A stretch of DNA of 64,000 nucleotides from SAR202 cluster bacterium bin87 (GTDB taxonomy: Bacteria > Chloroflexota > Dehalococcoidia > Lucifugimonadales > UBA3495): the NCBI GenBank assembly GCA_002238825.1, contig MPNC01000007.1, positions 1 through 64,000 on the forward strand. Direction: 5' to 3'. Under the pieces are notes generated by a model that worked only from the letters and a program-made list of their open reading frames with translations, was not told the DNA's origin and ran no database searches. Position numbers and translations under genes: made by a program. Below are positions 20,270 through 29,570 of the stretch, piece after piece. Position 1 is the stretch's first letter; each line of letters begins with the position of its first letter.

Positions 20270-22258
20270 TTGGCAATTACAGAACTGGAAATCACCAACC
20301 GCACCAGTTTCGCATCGGGCGAGAGCTTCGGCGACGTGGGCGCGTATGAACTGCTGGAGGGCACCGCCCACTACGCGGTGGACCCGTCACATCCTCGCAA
20401 CCAGGGGATCACGGACCTCGACCTGGCGCCGCGCAACGCCGCCGGCCTGGTGGAGTTCTCGTCGGATTTCGCCATGCTGCAGCCGGCCAACGTCGACCGG
20501 GGCAACCGCCGCATCCTGTTCGACGTGGTGAACCGGGGCCGGAAGACGGCCCTGAGCCTGAATAGCGTGCCCACGGCCAACGACCCGACCTCGCCCCTGG
20601 AGGCCGGCAACGGCTACCTGATGCGCCGGGGCTACACCGTGGTCTGGGGCGGGTGGCAGGCCGATGTGCCGCCCACGCCCGGGCTCATCGGACTGCACGC
20701 GCCGGAAGCCGTCGGACCCCAAGGGCAGCTGACCGGCCGGATCATGTGCCAGTTCCAGTGCAACGAGCCGACCCAGGTGTTCCTGCTGGCCGACCGGCAG
20801 CACCTGCCCAATCCCGCAGCCGATCCGGAGGAAGCGGAGGCCACGCTTACGGTGCGCGACCTGCCCAACAGTCCGGCCACACCGGTTGACCGCGACCAGT
20901 GGTCATTCGTCCGCGTCGAGGACGCCGACCTGGAGCCGCAGCACAACCACATCTACATGCCCTCCGGTTTCGAGCCGGGAAGGATCTACCAACTGGTTTA
21001 CACCACCACCGGCAGCCGGATTGTGGGCCTGGGGTTCGCCGCCATGCGGGACGCGGTGTCCTTCCTGAAACACGCCCCGGCAGCCTCGGGGAACCCCTGC
21101 GCCGGCGCCATCGACCACGCCTACGCCATGGGCCGTTCCCAGAGTGGCCGGTTCCTGCGCCAGTACATCCACGTGGGCATCAACGAGGATGAGGACGACC
21201 GACCGGCGCTGGACGGGATCATTCCCCACGTGGCGGGAGCGATGCGCGGCGAGTTCAACCTGCGCTTCGGTCAACCCTCCAAGGACGTCTGCTACATCAT
21301 CCCGGAGATGTTCCCCTTCACCGACACCACGCAGACCGACCCGGTGACGGGGGCGCAAGGCTCGCTCCTCGATTCGATCGAGCGGCGGGGTTCCGTGCCT
21401 AAGATCATGTTCACCAACACTTCGGCGGAATACTGGCGTGGCGACGCCGCGCTGATCCACACCGACCTGGAGACCCTGACCGACGCGGCTGAATCCGTGT
21501 CGGTGCGGCGGTACCACTTCGCCGGCTGCATGCACGGTTCGGGTGAGTTCCCGCCGATCGAAATCCGGGCCAACGACGGCATCAAGGGCCAACTTCCCTT
21601 CAACAGCGTGGACTACGCGCCCCTGCTGCGGGCCGCGTTGGACAACCTGGACCGCTGGGTCACCACGGGTGAGGAGCCTCCGGCCAGCCGTCACCCCAGC
21701 CTGGACGACGGCACGGCGGTGGAGTCGCACACCCTGCTGGAACGGTTCCGCCAACTCCCCGGCGTGCGGGTTCCCACCGAGACCACCCGGGCGATCCGGC
21801 TGGACTACGGGCCGGAGTCGCACCTGGGCCGCACCATCAATCTGCCGGCCGACGAGGGAGAGGAGTTCCCAGCGCTGGTGGCCGACATCGACGAGTCGTT
21901 CAACGAACGGCGGGGCATCTGCCTGCCGGATCTGACGGTGCCGGTGGCCACCTACACCGGCTGGAACCTGCGGGACGAGAGCATCGGCAACCCCAACCTG
22001 TTCATCGGCATCACCGGCGGCCTGGCTGGCTGGTCTCTCCCGCTGCCGGCGACCCGGGCCGAACGGGAGGCCTCCGGCGACCCCCGCGCATCCATCGAGG
22101 AACGCTACGCCGACCGCGAGGACTACCTCGAAAAGGTGACCCGCGCCGCCATGGACCTGGTGGACGAAGGCTACCTGTTGGAGGAAGATGTCGGGGAAGT
22201 GGTGGACCTGGCGGGGCGCAAGTACGACTACTGGGCGGGAGATGCCGACCGATGTTGA
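20270..22258 (+). CDS. Alpha/beta hydrolase domain-containing protein (Abhydrolase_10 family)
   Basis: The start is taken as TTG at 20270 because GGAGG stands just before it and the resulting N-terminus (LAITELEITNRTSFASGESF) fits the family; a TTG at 20213 would add 19 residues. The 662-residue protein is a large alpha/beta hydrolase with nucleophile motif GRSQSGRFLRQ and a late His in CMHGSGEF. Members are poorly characterised and often secreted, but no signal sequence is seen here. It lies between the amidohydrolase and a VOC gene and probably shares their transcript. Confidence 0.8.
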   Translation: MAITELEITNRTSFASGESFGDVGAYELLEGTAHYAVDPSHPRNQGITDLDLAPRNAAGLVEFSSDFAMLQPANVDRGNRRILFDVVNRGRKTALSLNSVPTANDPTSPLEAGNGYLMRRGYTVVWGGWQADVPPTPGLIGLHAPEAVGPQGQLTGRIMCQFQCNEPTQVFLLADRQHLPNPAADPEEAEATLTVRDLPNSPATPVDRDQWSFVRVEDADLEPQHNHIYMPSGFEPGRIYQLVYTTTGSRIVGLGFAAMRDAVSFLKHAPAASGNPCAGAIDHAYAMGRSQSGRFLRQYIHVGINEDEDDRPALDGIIPHVAGAMRGEFNLRFGQPSKDVCYIIPEMFPFTDTTQTDPVTGAQGSLLDSIERRGSVPKIMFTNTSAEYWRGDAALIHTDLETLTDAAESVSVRRYHFAGCMHGSGEFPPIEIRANDGIKGQLPFNSVDYAPLLRAALDNLDRWVTTGEEPPASRHPSLDDGTAVESHTLLERFRQLPGVRVPTETTRAIRLDYGPESHLGRTINLPADEGEEFPALVADIDESFNERRGICLPDLTVPVATYTGWNLRDESIGNPNLFIGITGGLAGWSLPLPATRAEREASGDPRASIEERYADREDYLEKVTRAAMDLVDEGYLLEEDVGEVVDLAGRKYDYWAGDADRC

Positions 22259-22360
22259 TTTTGCCGGCGCGTTCAATCCGCTCCGCGCTGTGAGGCCATC
22301 CCAACAAGCGCCCACGCTAATGCAGTGACGCTCGGTACAAACTCGAAGAGGAGGACAACC

Positions 22361-22738
22361 ATGCCGTTGCAATTGGACCACACAATCGTACCCGCCTACG
22401 ACAAGGTGAAGTCCGCGGAGTTCATCGCCCGCATGTTCGGCCTGAAGTACGAGGGGCCCTGGGGCCACTTCGCGCCGGTGAAGGTCAACGATATCCTGAC
22501 GCTGGACTTCGACGACTCGGACAACCCGCGCTCCAATCATTACGCCTTCCTGGCGTCAGACGGCGAGTTCGACGCGATCCTGCAACGGATCAGGGACGAG
22601 GGAGTCGTGTTCGGCAGCGGACCCCGCTCGCGGACGGATGGCGAAATCAACCACCTGCACCAGGGTCGCGGGTTCTACTTCGAGTGCGAGAATGGCCACG
22701 TCTGGGAGGTCATCACCCACACGTACATCACCGACTGA
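22361..22738 (+). CDS. VOC-superfamily (glyoxalase/dioxygenase fold) protein
   Basis: The ATG at 22361 has a strong GAGGAGG upstream, giving 125 residues. The fold signature is the paired beta-alpha-beta-beta-beta pattern: LDHTIVPAYDKVKSAEFIAR, then DFDDSDNPRSNHYAFLASD and FYFECENGHVWEVITH. His (DHT), His (NHYAF) and Glu (CENGHVWEV) could form the metal site. Members include glyoxalase I, fosfomycin-resistance and extradiol dioxygenases; this short single-motif form is unassigned. It ends 30 bp before the LLM oxidoreductase, so the two are probably co-transcribed. Confidence 0.83.
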   Translation: MPLQLDHTIVPAYDKVKSAEFIARMFGLKYEGPWGHFAPVKVNDILTLDFDDSDNPRSNHYAFLASDGEFDAILQRIRDEGVVFGSGPRSRTDGEINHLHQGRGFYFECENGHVWEVITHTYITD

Positions 22739-22768
22739 AGCGCACGGCAACGGATTGAGTTGGCACCA

Positions 22769-23770
22769 ATGGAAGTAGGACTTTACATCCGCGATTACAT
22801 GGATGATCCCGACCGACCCATGCACCAGCAGGTGGAGGAGGCCGCCGAAGTATGCCGGCGCGCCAAATCTCTGGGCTTTTCGGTCATCTACATGCCCCAG
22901 CACTACATTGCTCATCCCACCGTCTGGATGCAGCCGATGCAGACGCTGGCACGATTGGCTCCCGACGCCGAGGGTCTAACGCTGCTGACCGGCATCCTGC
23001 TGCTTCCCTACCACAATCCGGTGGACATTGCCGAACAGACGGTGACGCTGGACCACATCAGCAACGGGCGGTTCGTTCTCGGAGTGGGGTTGGGTTACCG
23101 GGTGGCCGAGCTGTCCGCGTTCGGAACCAACCGACGGGATCGCGTAGCACGGTTCGAAGAGTCCATCGAGTTGATGAAGCTGCTGTGGAGCGGAGAGGAG
23201 GTGAACCATAACGGAAGGCACTGGCAGGTTCATGATGCCAGGCTGGCGTTGACACCGGTGCAGGAACCGCATCCCCCAATATGGATCGCAGCGCAGAGTC
23301 GAGGCGCGGTGCGCCGCGCTGCCGCCCTGGGTGACCGGGTGATCCTGGGTCCCCAGCCGGGATGGAAGGATATCAGCGTCCTCACTCGCCAATACAAGGA
23401 GGCGCTGGAAGAGTTGGGTCGGGACCCCGCGGGGCGGATCGGCGCCCACCGCTCCATCGCCATCGCCAGGGATCGCGAAACGGCCATCACCGAAGCGAGG
23501 GAGATGGCCGCCAAGAAAGCCGGCATGTACGGCGCTTTCAATATGCAGGAAAGCACTACGGTGGATTTCGGCCTGGGAGGCCAGCGGGATTTGGCCGACT
23601 GGGCGGTTGCGGGCAGTCCGCAGGACTGTGCAGAGATCATCAACCGCTGCCGGGAAGAAGAGGGCCTGGATTACATCGGGTTGGCCAGCCTGAACCTGCC
23701 CAGCGAATTCTCCGCCCGGCTGGACTACCTGCAGCTCATTTCCGAGGAACTGCTACCCCGTTTGCAGTGA
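22769..23770 (+). CDS. LLM-class flavin-dependent oxidoreductase (bacterial luciferase-like)
   Basis: The 333-residue protein starts at ATG 22769 (TTG at 22760 in frame is the alternative). It shows the luciferase-like TIM-barrel pattern: MEVGLYIRDYMDDP, LLTGILLLPYHNPVDIAEQ, LDHISNGRFVLGVGLGY and PIWIAAQSRGAVRRAAALGD. Members use FMNH2 or F420 with O2 to oxidise alkanes, ketones, sulfonates or similar. SAR202 genomes are known for paralogous expansions of this family, and two further members occur at 28449 and 29943. The substrate is unknown. Confidence 0.88.
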   Translation: MEVGLYIRDYMDDPDRPMHQQVEEAAEVCRRAKSLGFSVIYMPQHYIAHPTVWMQPMQTLARLAPDAEGLTLLTGILLLPYHNPVDIAEQTVTLDHISNGRFVLGVGLGYRVAELSAFGTNRRDRVARFEESIELMKLLWSGEEVNHNGRHWQVHDARLALTPVQEPHPPIWIAAQSRGAVRRAAALGDRVILGPQPGWKDISVLTRQYKEALEELGRDPAGRIGAHRSIAIARDRETAITEAREMAAKKAGMYGAFNMQESTTVDFGLGGQRDLADWAVAGSPQDCAEIINRCREEEGLDYIGLASLNLPSEFSARLDYLQLISEELLPRLQ

Positions 23771-23826
23771 GGCGCGTTGGTCTGGCTGCTGGCGCCGCCC
23801 ATCGCGGGAACGGCTTTCCAGGTGAA

Positions 23827-24693
23827 TTAGGAGACCAGTTGCCAGTAGCGGCGGCCCTCGGCGCGGACCACGCGCCCGAATCCACCGTGGTGGCAGATGG
23901 CCATGATTGCGTCCTCGGCTTCCGCCCGTTGGATGATGTCGGCGCGGGTGGCCGCACCCTGGTCGCCGTCCATGTCAAAGCTGAATCTCCACGCAGTCTC
24001 GGTCACCTGGGCCGGGCCGTGGAAGACGTCGCCGAGGATGTAGGCCCGCTGTCCGCCGGATACGATGGCCAGACTCATGGACCCGGGAGTGTGGCCAGGG
24101 GTGGGGATGGCGGTGATTTCGCTGGTCAGCGCGTGTTCCCCGTCCAGCAGGTCCAGGACACCGAGGCTCTGAAGTGGGCCGAGGGTCTGGTCCCAGTGGG
24201 GTGGGAAGAGATCCCTGACCTCCGGCCGCTGGAACACCTCCCAGTCGGCGCGGTGAGCCACGTACCGGGCGTTGGGAAAGGTGGCGCGTGTTGGCCCGTC
24301 AGGTTCGTGGGTGAGATTCCAGCCGACATGGTCGAAATGAAGGTGACTGAAGAAAATGGTGTCGATATCGGCGGGGCTAACGCCGGCTGCCTCCAACTCC
24401 TGCAGGAGTCGGCCTTCGACGCCACCCACCATCGCCTGGACTGAGTTGGGGTTGGTGGCCGCGCCGCCAATGCCGGTGTCCACGAGGATGGTCTGGCCCT
24501 GAGATCGTATGAGATAGCACTCAAAGTGGGCCACGAGGTGATCGCCGCGAAAGCCAGAAGGATAACGCTCCTGGTAGGGCGCCCACGCCTCAGCAGGAAC
24601 CTCGGGAAAGACGTCGCTGAGGGGCAGCGCGGACTCGTTGTCGTTCAGGGACAATATCTCGACGTTGCCGACGGTCAGTCTGGCTTCTGGCAT
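23827..24693 (-). CDS. MBL-fold metallo-hydrolase (AHL-lactonase-like)
   Basis: The ATG at 24693 is preceded by TAGGAGGG; the 5' extension to 24846 is dropped. The 288-residue protein has the dinuclear zinc motif SHLHFDHVGW (HxHxDH), later His in TPGHTPGS, Asp in ILGDVFH and a C-terminal CHHGGFG. The nearest recognisable group is quorum-quenching lactonase/AttM-like MBL hydrolases, but the true substrate may be any lactone or ester. A related copy is encoded at 36174. It converges with the LLM gene. Confidence 0.85.
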   Translation of the reverse strand: MPEARLTVGNVEILSLNDNESALPLSDVFPEVPAEAWAPYQERYPSGFRGDHLVAHFECYLIRSQGQTILVDTGIGGAATNPNSVQAMVGGVEGRLLQELEAAGVSPADIDTIFFSHLHFDHVGWNLTHEPDGPTRATFPNARYVAHRADWEVFQRPEVRDLFPPHWDQTLGPLQSLGVLDLLDGEHALTSEITAIPTPGHTPGSMSLAIVSGGQRAYILGDVFHGPAQVTETAWRFSFDMDGDQGAATRADIIQRAEAEDAIMAICHHGGFGRVVRAEGRRYWQLVS

Positions 24694-24865
24694 GGTGTTC
24701 CCTCCTACCAACCCGTCCTCCCGCAAGCAGGAGACGGATCGGGTACGCATCTGCTTGACTCTACCATCGTCCGTGCTCGCTGCGGAACGATTGGGTAGCG
24801 ATTGGCGGATAGACGCTTCCCCATGGTCGCGCCACCCGGCAACCACCGTGTTCGAGCACTAACTT

Positions 24866-25030
24866 CGCGCGTATGCACTTTCGTAAATCGTCAGAATCAG
24901 GATTTGCGGGATTTTATGATTTGACAGGATTGGGAGAAATCCATCATGAGACGGTTCCAATCCTGATAATCCCTGAATCTTGAAAATCCTGGTTCTGACG
25001 ATAGCACCGCCCCAACCGGGCACGTGTGGG
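24866..25030. repeat. Palindromic element, core B with outer repeat 1
   Basis: The core runs from CGTCAGAATCAGGATTTGC near 24889 to AAAATCCTGGTTCTGACG near 25000, with the inner inverted pair GACAGGATTGG and CCAATCCTGATAATCC. Outer arms CGCGCGTATGCACTTTCG and CCGGGCACGTGTG are degraded. It occupies the middle of the 485-bp gap between the divergent MBL and MFS genes; nothing else was recognised there. Confidence 0.7.
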
Positions 25031-25178
25031 CACACGAGGACATTGACGGGCAGACATCAACCTGATACTGCTCAGTCCTCTACGCGCCCAACGCAGCAGG
25101 ATTTCCACGGATATCGCCGCCTGATGACCCGGAAAACCGCATCGAAATGAAATTGACACGCGAGATCGGGTGAAATAG

Positions 25179-26408
25179 TTGGCCCAGATTCTCGCCATCG
25201 GACGCCGGCTCCAGACCTTCCGGGCGCTGCGGCACCGGGATTACCGCTGGTTTTGGATCGGCGCCAACGCGCAGGCGTTGGGCCGGGGCATGCAGTTCCT
25301 CATCCTGGGTTGGCTGGTGTTGGAACTGACCGAGTCCGCCTCCCGCATGGGTTTCATGATTTTCCTCTACGGCATGCCCACGCTGGGTTTCGTGCTGTTC
25401 GGGGGCACCTTCGCCGACCGGTTTGATCGCCGCGGGCTGCTGATGCTGACCCAATCGCTGGTGGCCGTCCTGATGCTCGGCATCGCCCTGCTGGAGACCG
25501 CCGGACTGGTCGCCCTGTGGCACGTTTACACGGCGGCTTTCGTCCTCGGCACCCTGCAGGCGATCAACACCCCGGCCCGACTGGCCATAGTCCGCGACCT
25601 GGTCGAACGTGACGACCTGATGAACGCGGTCGTCCTCAATTCAGCGGTGATGAATTCGGGACGCATCCTGGGTCCGGCCGTGGCCGGAGTGGTGATCGAA
25701 CTGACCGGACTGGCTCCGGCGCTATACCTGGCAACCGGCTGCTTCTGCGTGGGCACGGTTACGCTACTCATGGTGCGGCGGGTGCCGACGGCCGCCCGGG
25801 ATCAACGCTCCGGCATCTTTGCGGAACTGTGGGGCGGACTGCGGTATTGCTGGTCAAACCCGGTCACCTTCACCGTGATCGGTATCGGTTTCGCCTTCGG
25901 CTTCTTCGCTATGCCCTATGCCCAGCTGCTTCCCGCCTTCGCCAAGCTGGCGCTGGACACGGGCGCCGGCGGGGCCGGTCTGCTGATGACCGGCGCGGGC
26001 ATCGGCTCCCTGTCCGGAACCTTCATCATGGCGTCGATGGGCAACTCGCCGCACAAGAACTGGCTGCTGCTGGGCTGCATCTTCCTGTTCGGGATAGCCC
26101 TGTTTTGCCTGGCCTGGTCTCACTGGTTCTGGGTGACGTGGGCGATTTTATTCCTGGTCGGAATGGGCAGCATAGTGCCGATGGGGACGACCGTGTTGCA
26201 ACTCTCTGTGCCCGCCGAGTACCAGGGCAGGGTGATGAGCGTCTGGTACGTTTCCGCCGCGCTGATGTTCATCGGCTCCTACCCCATGACCCTGGTAGCA
26301 GAGTACATCAGCTGGACGGCCGCCTTCGCGGGCGGAGCGGCGATCTACCTGACGATTGCGTTCGTGCTGGGAGTCTGGCGGCCCACGCTGCGCCAGCTGC
26401 GCGTGTAA
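25179..26408 (+). CDS. MFS transporter (DHA3/EntS-like)
   Basis: The 409-residue inner-membrane protein has about 12 hydrophobic segments. The start is TTG at 25179, which gives the cytosolic lead RTFRALRHRDYRWFWIGANAQ before helix 1. The loop 2-3 signature is FADRFDRRGLLM, and TFIMASMG-type Gly-rich helices follow. It belongs to the MFS_3 drug/siderophore exporter group, related to the paralogue at 32405 (same LRHRDYRWFW/LAYRNYRLLW pattern). Direction is probably export; substrate unknown. Codon use and GC fit the surroundings. Confidence 0.85.
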   Translation: MAQILAIGRRLQTFRALRHRDYRWFWIGANAQALGRGMQFLILGWLVLELTESASRMGFMIFLYGMPTLGFVLFGGTFADRFDRRGLLMLTQSLVAVLMLGIALLETAGLVALWHVYTAAFVLGTLQAINTPARLAIVRDLVERDDLMNAVVLNSAVMNSGRILGPAVAGVVIELTGLAPALYLATGCFCVGTVTLLMVRRVPTAARDQRSGIFAELWGGLRYCWSNPVTFTVIGIGFAFGFFAMPYAQLLPAFAKLALDTGAGGAGLLMTGAGIGSLSGTFIMASMGNSPHKNWLLLGCIFLFGIALFCLAWSHWFWVTWAILFLVGMGSIVPMGTTVLQLSVPAEYQGRVMSVWYVSAALMFIGSYPMTLVAEYISWTAAFAGGAAIYLTIAFVLGVWRPTLRQLRV

Positions 26409-26494
26409 TCCGGCACGGCCTCGCGAGATTGGCGTGCCAATGAACCGACCGGCGGCACATGCGCCGCCGGTCTACTCGGCGTCCCTTGCCTCAC

Positions 26495-26663
26495 GCTCAC
26501 GCGTAGCCAGTTCGGGGGATCGTCAGAAGCAGGATTTACGGGATTTTACGATTGGACAGGATTGGGGGATCTCCACCAAGGAGCGGTTCCAATCCTGCCA
26601 ACCCCGAAATCTTGAAAATCCTGATTCTGACGATCCACTGCCGCAAACTGGGTACGCGTGAGC
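26495..26663. repeat. Palindromic element, core B with outer repeat 1 (well preserved)
   Basis: The outer arms are GCTCACGCGTAGCCAGTT and AAACTGGGTACGCGTGAGC, almost perfect inverted repeats. The core starts CGTCAGAAGCAGGATTTAC and ends AAATCCTGATTCTGACG, with a nested GACAGGATTGG / CCAATCCTG pair. It is 169 bp and is the reference copy for this arrangement. The next element begins four bases further on. Confidence 0.8.
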
Positions 26664-26666
26664 TAC

Positions 26667-26810
26667 CAGGGCCTTTCAAAGTCATCGCGAGGAGCAAAGC
26701 GACGTGGTGATCCCGTCGATGAAACAATGCTTTCCCGTATGAGTCATGCTCCCGGAGCGAGATTGTCGCGCTTCGCTCGCAATGACAAAAGCTACTTTGG
26801 AAAGGCCCCG
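26667..26810. mobile_element. MITE-like element, core A with outer repeat 2, 9-bp target duplication
   Basis: The element is bounded by CAGGGCCTTTCAAAGT and ACTTTGGAAAGGCCCCG (imperfect 17-bp terminal inverted repeats). Inside are the core A arms GTCATCGCGAGGAGCAAAGC and GCGCTTCGCTCGCAATGAC. GTGAGCTAC occurs immediately on both sides (26658-26666 and 26811-26819), as expected for a 9-bp target-site duplication. A near-identical element lies at 57996-58140. No ORF of its own, so it would need a transposase in trans. Confidence 0.85.
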
Positions 26811-27066
26811 GTGAGCTACCTCACGTTCTTGACAGATGTTCCAATATCCGACCGTGAGTTTGTGCCAAAGGTTGAGATTGCAAAGGAATTTCCGTCATCT
26901 CAGGCCCTTCCGCCGAGGGGAGAAGGGTCAAGATACAAGGGCCGGCGCTGACACGGGAATGGCAGCGCGCATCCCGCAACCCGGAACATTCACATAATGC
27001 CGGGCGTGTGGTTCGTGGGCCACGGGGTTGCTAAACTGCACCGCCAGGACAGGAAAGAGGTGAACC

Positions 27067-28242
27067 ATGACCAGAGCTCCCGCGACGCGTATCCAACGAG
27101 TACAACCCCCGGCCACCCTGGCCGCCGGCGAAAAAGCCCGACAACTGGCCCGGCAGGGTCACGACGTGATTGACCTGGGTCAGTCAAGTCCGCACCACGT
27201 AACCCCGCAGCACATAATCGACGCCGGGATTCAGGCCCTGAACGCAGGACATACCAACATCAGCTCGTCCCGCGGGCTCCCCGCGCTGCGCCACGCCATG
27301 TCCGCAAAGCTGGAAACCCACAATGGCCGGGCCATCGATCCCGACGGCGATATCCTGGTCACTCCCGGCAGCAAGATGGGGCTGTATGAGGCCATCAACG
27401 CCTACATCGAGGCCGGAGATGAAGTGCTGGTGCTTGAGCCCACGTGGGTCAGCTTCAGCCAGCAGGTGGAGATGGCTGAGGGTGTGCCCGTAGCCGTGCC
27501 ACTGAGCGAGGAGGAGGAGTACCACATCAGCTACGAGCAGTTGAAGGAGTACGTCACCCCGCGCACCAAGATGGTTGTCATCAACAACCCCAACAATCCC
27601 ACGGGCCGGGTTTACACCGAGGAAGAATTGGCAGCCGTAGCGCGTTTGGCCCGGGAGGAGGACCTGCTGGTCCTTTGTGATGAGACCTACGAGTATTTCC
27701 TCTACGACTCCAGCCGGCACGTTACCATCGCGAATTTGGAGGGTATGGCGGAACGAACCCTGACCAGTTACACCTTCACCAAGGCCTATTCGATGTCCGG
27801 CTGGCGGTTGGGCTGCATCGTGGCTCAGTCAAACCTGCTGGAGCCATTGCTGAAGATACAGGAACAGACGGCCAGTTTTGTTTCGCCCTTCGTGCAGATG
27901 GCCGGGGTGGCCGCCCTGGAAGGGCCCCAGGATCACCTGGCCAGGTGGCGGGAGGACTGCGATGAACTGCGCGTGCGCTGCGCCGGCCGGCTGTCCCAGG
28001 TCCCCGGCGTACACTGTCCGCTCCCGGAAGGGGCAACCTTCCTGTTCCCTCGGTATTCGGCAGACCTGTCATCCACCGAGATGGCCGAGCTGCTGGTGGA
28101 GCGGGAAGGAGTGGTGGTAACCCCGGGCATAGGCTTTGGCGAAAGCGGGGAAGGCCACTTCCGCATTGCCCTGATGCGGTCTCCCGCTGACCGAGTTCTG
28201 GAAGGGGTGGAGCGCATAGCGCGAGTCCTGGACAGTCTCTAG
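27067..28242 (+). CDS. PLP-dependent aminotransferase (aspartate aminotransferase family)
   Basis: The 391-residue protein starts at ATG after GAGGTG. It has the class I/II aminotransferase pattern: LGQSSPHHVTPQHI, TPGSKMGLYEAINAYIEAGD, NNPNNPTGRVYTEEEL, CDETYEYFLYD and the PLP lysine in SYTFTKAYSMSGWRLGC, then the carboxylate-binding Arg in GEGHFRIALM. It transfers amino groups between an amino acid and a 2-oxo acid; the exact amino donor is not predictable. It stands alone downstream of two stacked palindromic elements. Confidence 0.87.
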   Translation: MTRAPATRIQRVQPPATLAAGEKARQLARQGHDVIDLGQSSPHHVTPQHIIDAGIQALNAGHTNISSSRGLPALRHAMSAKLETHNGRAIDPDGDILVTPGSKMGLYEAINAYIEAGDEVLVLEPTWVSFSQQVEMAEGVPVAVPLSEEEEYHISYEQLKEYVTPRTKMVVINNPNNPTGRVYTEEELAAVARLAREEDLLVLCDETYEYFLYDSSRHVTIANLEGMAERTLTSYTFTKAYSMSGWRLGCIVAQSNLLEPLLKIQEQTASFVSPFVQMAGVAALEGPQDHLARWREDCDELRVRCAGRLSQVPGVHCPLPEGATFLFPRYSADLSSTEMAELLVEREGVVVTPGIGFGESGEGHFRIALMRSPADRVLEGVERIARVLDSL

Positions 28243-28296
28243 CCGGCTTGATAATGCGGCGCCCGCCTTGCGCTAAACTAACCCCGACATGTACCT

Positions 28297-28335
28297 GCCC
28301 CGGTAGTTCAGTTCGACAGAACGTCGGCGTCCCGG
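28297..28335 (+). pseudogene. 5' half of a tRNA (tRNA-Arg-like) remnant
   Basis: GCCCCGGTAGTTCAGTTCG and the following ACAGAACGTCGGCGTC match the acceptor 5' strand, D arm and 5' anticodon stem of a tRNA (the GTTCAG..AGAAC D stem is intact). The sequence stops resembling a tRNA at the anticodon loop, and no matching T arm or CCA end follows. This is a truncated tRNA gene or integration scar between two convergent genes. Confidence 0.5.
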
Positions 28336-28448
28336 GAGGGTGTTCAAGAAGTCAGCCGTGAATTTCGGGCGAGGGACGGCATTGCGAACGAGTTGCCCCT
28401 CGCCATAACCATCTCCCGCCAAGGGGAGTTGGAGTGTTTGATACCCTC

Positions 28449-29570
28449 TCAGACGTAATGCGGCATGACCTCCGTCGCAAACAAGTCCAATGAGCGCATG
28501 GTCTCTTCATGGGACAGGTGGCCCCACTGGAAGGCGGCCACGAAGTAGTTGGCCCCGGTTTCGAGATACGCGTCCATGTAGTCCCGTATGGCGTCGGGGG
28601 AACCGGCGACCACATTGAACCCGCCGCCGCCCGGCGCAGCGTGCTCCTCAAGCCCTGCCGAGCCGGATCGGCGCGCCCCTGCGCTCCGACTTGCCTCCGC
28701 CTCCCGGGCCGGCAGGTTGGACGGCCTGGGATTGGCCTCGCTCCCGAGGAACTGGGTGAGACCCCGCCTCTCTGCTTCGAGCCGGCGCGGCGCGGCCAGG
28801 TTCCATTTGTACTGGTCCCAGGCCGGCTGCGCTATGGTCGCGGCTTCCGCGTCCGTCTCGGCCAGGTACAGGTGGTTGACCAACCCGATTTTGGGCGCTT
28901 CGCCCTGGGCGTTCAGGGCTCCCGGCCCCTGGTGCTCGTCCCAGAGTTCGAAATAGCGTTCCACGTTGGCGCCGAAGGAATCCAGGTTGCCCACGATGAT
29001 GGTGTGCATCCCGTTCATGGCTGCGGTTTCCACGTTGCGCATGTACCACAGGGGCGGGTGCGGGTCCTGCTTTGGCCGCAGTCGCATGGGCAGGTCGTCA
29101 AAGTTGTAGAACTCGCCCTGATAGGTCAGGGAGTCGTTGCTCAGTCCCTCACGTACTACGTCCAGCGTTTCAAGGTAGCGGGCGTAGTTGATCTCCACGT
29201 CCGAGTCCTGCCCCCAGAAGTGGGCCTCAATGACTCCGCCTCGACCCACCCCGATGTCCATACGGCCGCCGCTGAGGTTGTCCAGCATGCAGATTTCCTC
29301 GATTAGGCGCACCGGGTGGTGCAGCGGCAGCACATAGACGCATGGGCCCAACCGCATGGTGTTCGTCCGCTCAGCCGCGGCCGCCAGGAACACGTTCTGG
29401 GACGGCGCAAGGCTGTGTACCGCGGGCGTGTGATGCTCCGCCAGGTGGTAGGAGTAAAAACCGGCGGACTCCAGCGTTTCCAGTTGGTCCAGTCGTTCCC
29501 GGTAAATCTGGTCCAGCTGTACGCCGGGAATCGGTTCAATGTGGTCGAATACGCCAAACTGCAATGCCAT
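28449..29570 (-). CDS. LLM-class flavin-dependent oxidoreductase with low-complexity insert
   Basis: The ATG at 29570 (AAGGA upstream) gives 373 residues. The luciferase-like pattern is clear: LQFGVFDHIEP, YSYHLAEHHTPAVHSLAPSQ, LGPCVYVLPLHHPVRLIEEI and LDNLSGGRMDIGVGRGG. The H-rich block places it with LuxA-like alkanal/alkane monooxygenases. Between about residues 275 and 310 there is an unusual run rich in Ser, Ala, Gly, Arg and Glu (REAEASRSAGARRSGSAG) in a position where homologues have a short loop. Its DNA (28637-28722) is strongly GC-rich and may be an in-frame repeat insertion. Probably co-transcribed with the LLM gene upstream at 29943. Confidence 0.85.
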   Translation of the reverse strand: MALQFGVFDHIEPIPGVQLDQIYRERLDQLETLESAGFYSYHLAEHHTPAVHSLAPSQNVFLAAAAERTNTMRLGPCVYVLPLHHPVRLIEEICMLDNLSGGRMDIGVGRGGVIEAHFWGQDSDVEINYARYLETLDVVREGLSNDSLTYQGEFYNFDDLPMRLRPKQDPHPPLWYMRNVETAAMNGMHTIIVGNLDSFGANVERYFELWDEHQGPGALNAQGEAPKIGLVNHLYLAETDAEAATIAQPAWDQYKWNLAAPRRLEAERRGLTQFLGSEANPRPSNLPAREAEASRSAGARRSGSAGLEEHAAPGGGGFNVVAGSPDAIRDYMDAYLETGANYFVAAFQWGHLSHEETMRSLDLFATEVMPHYV

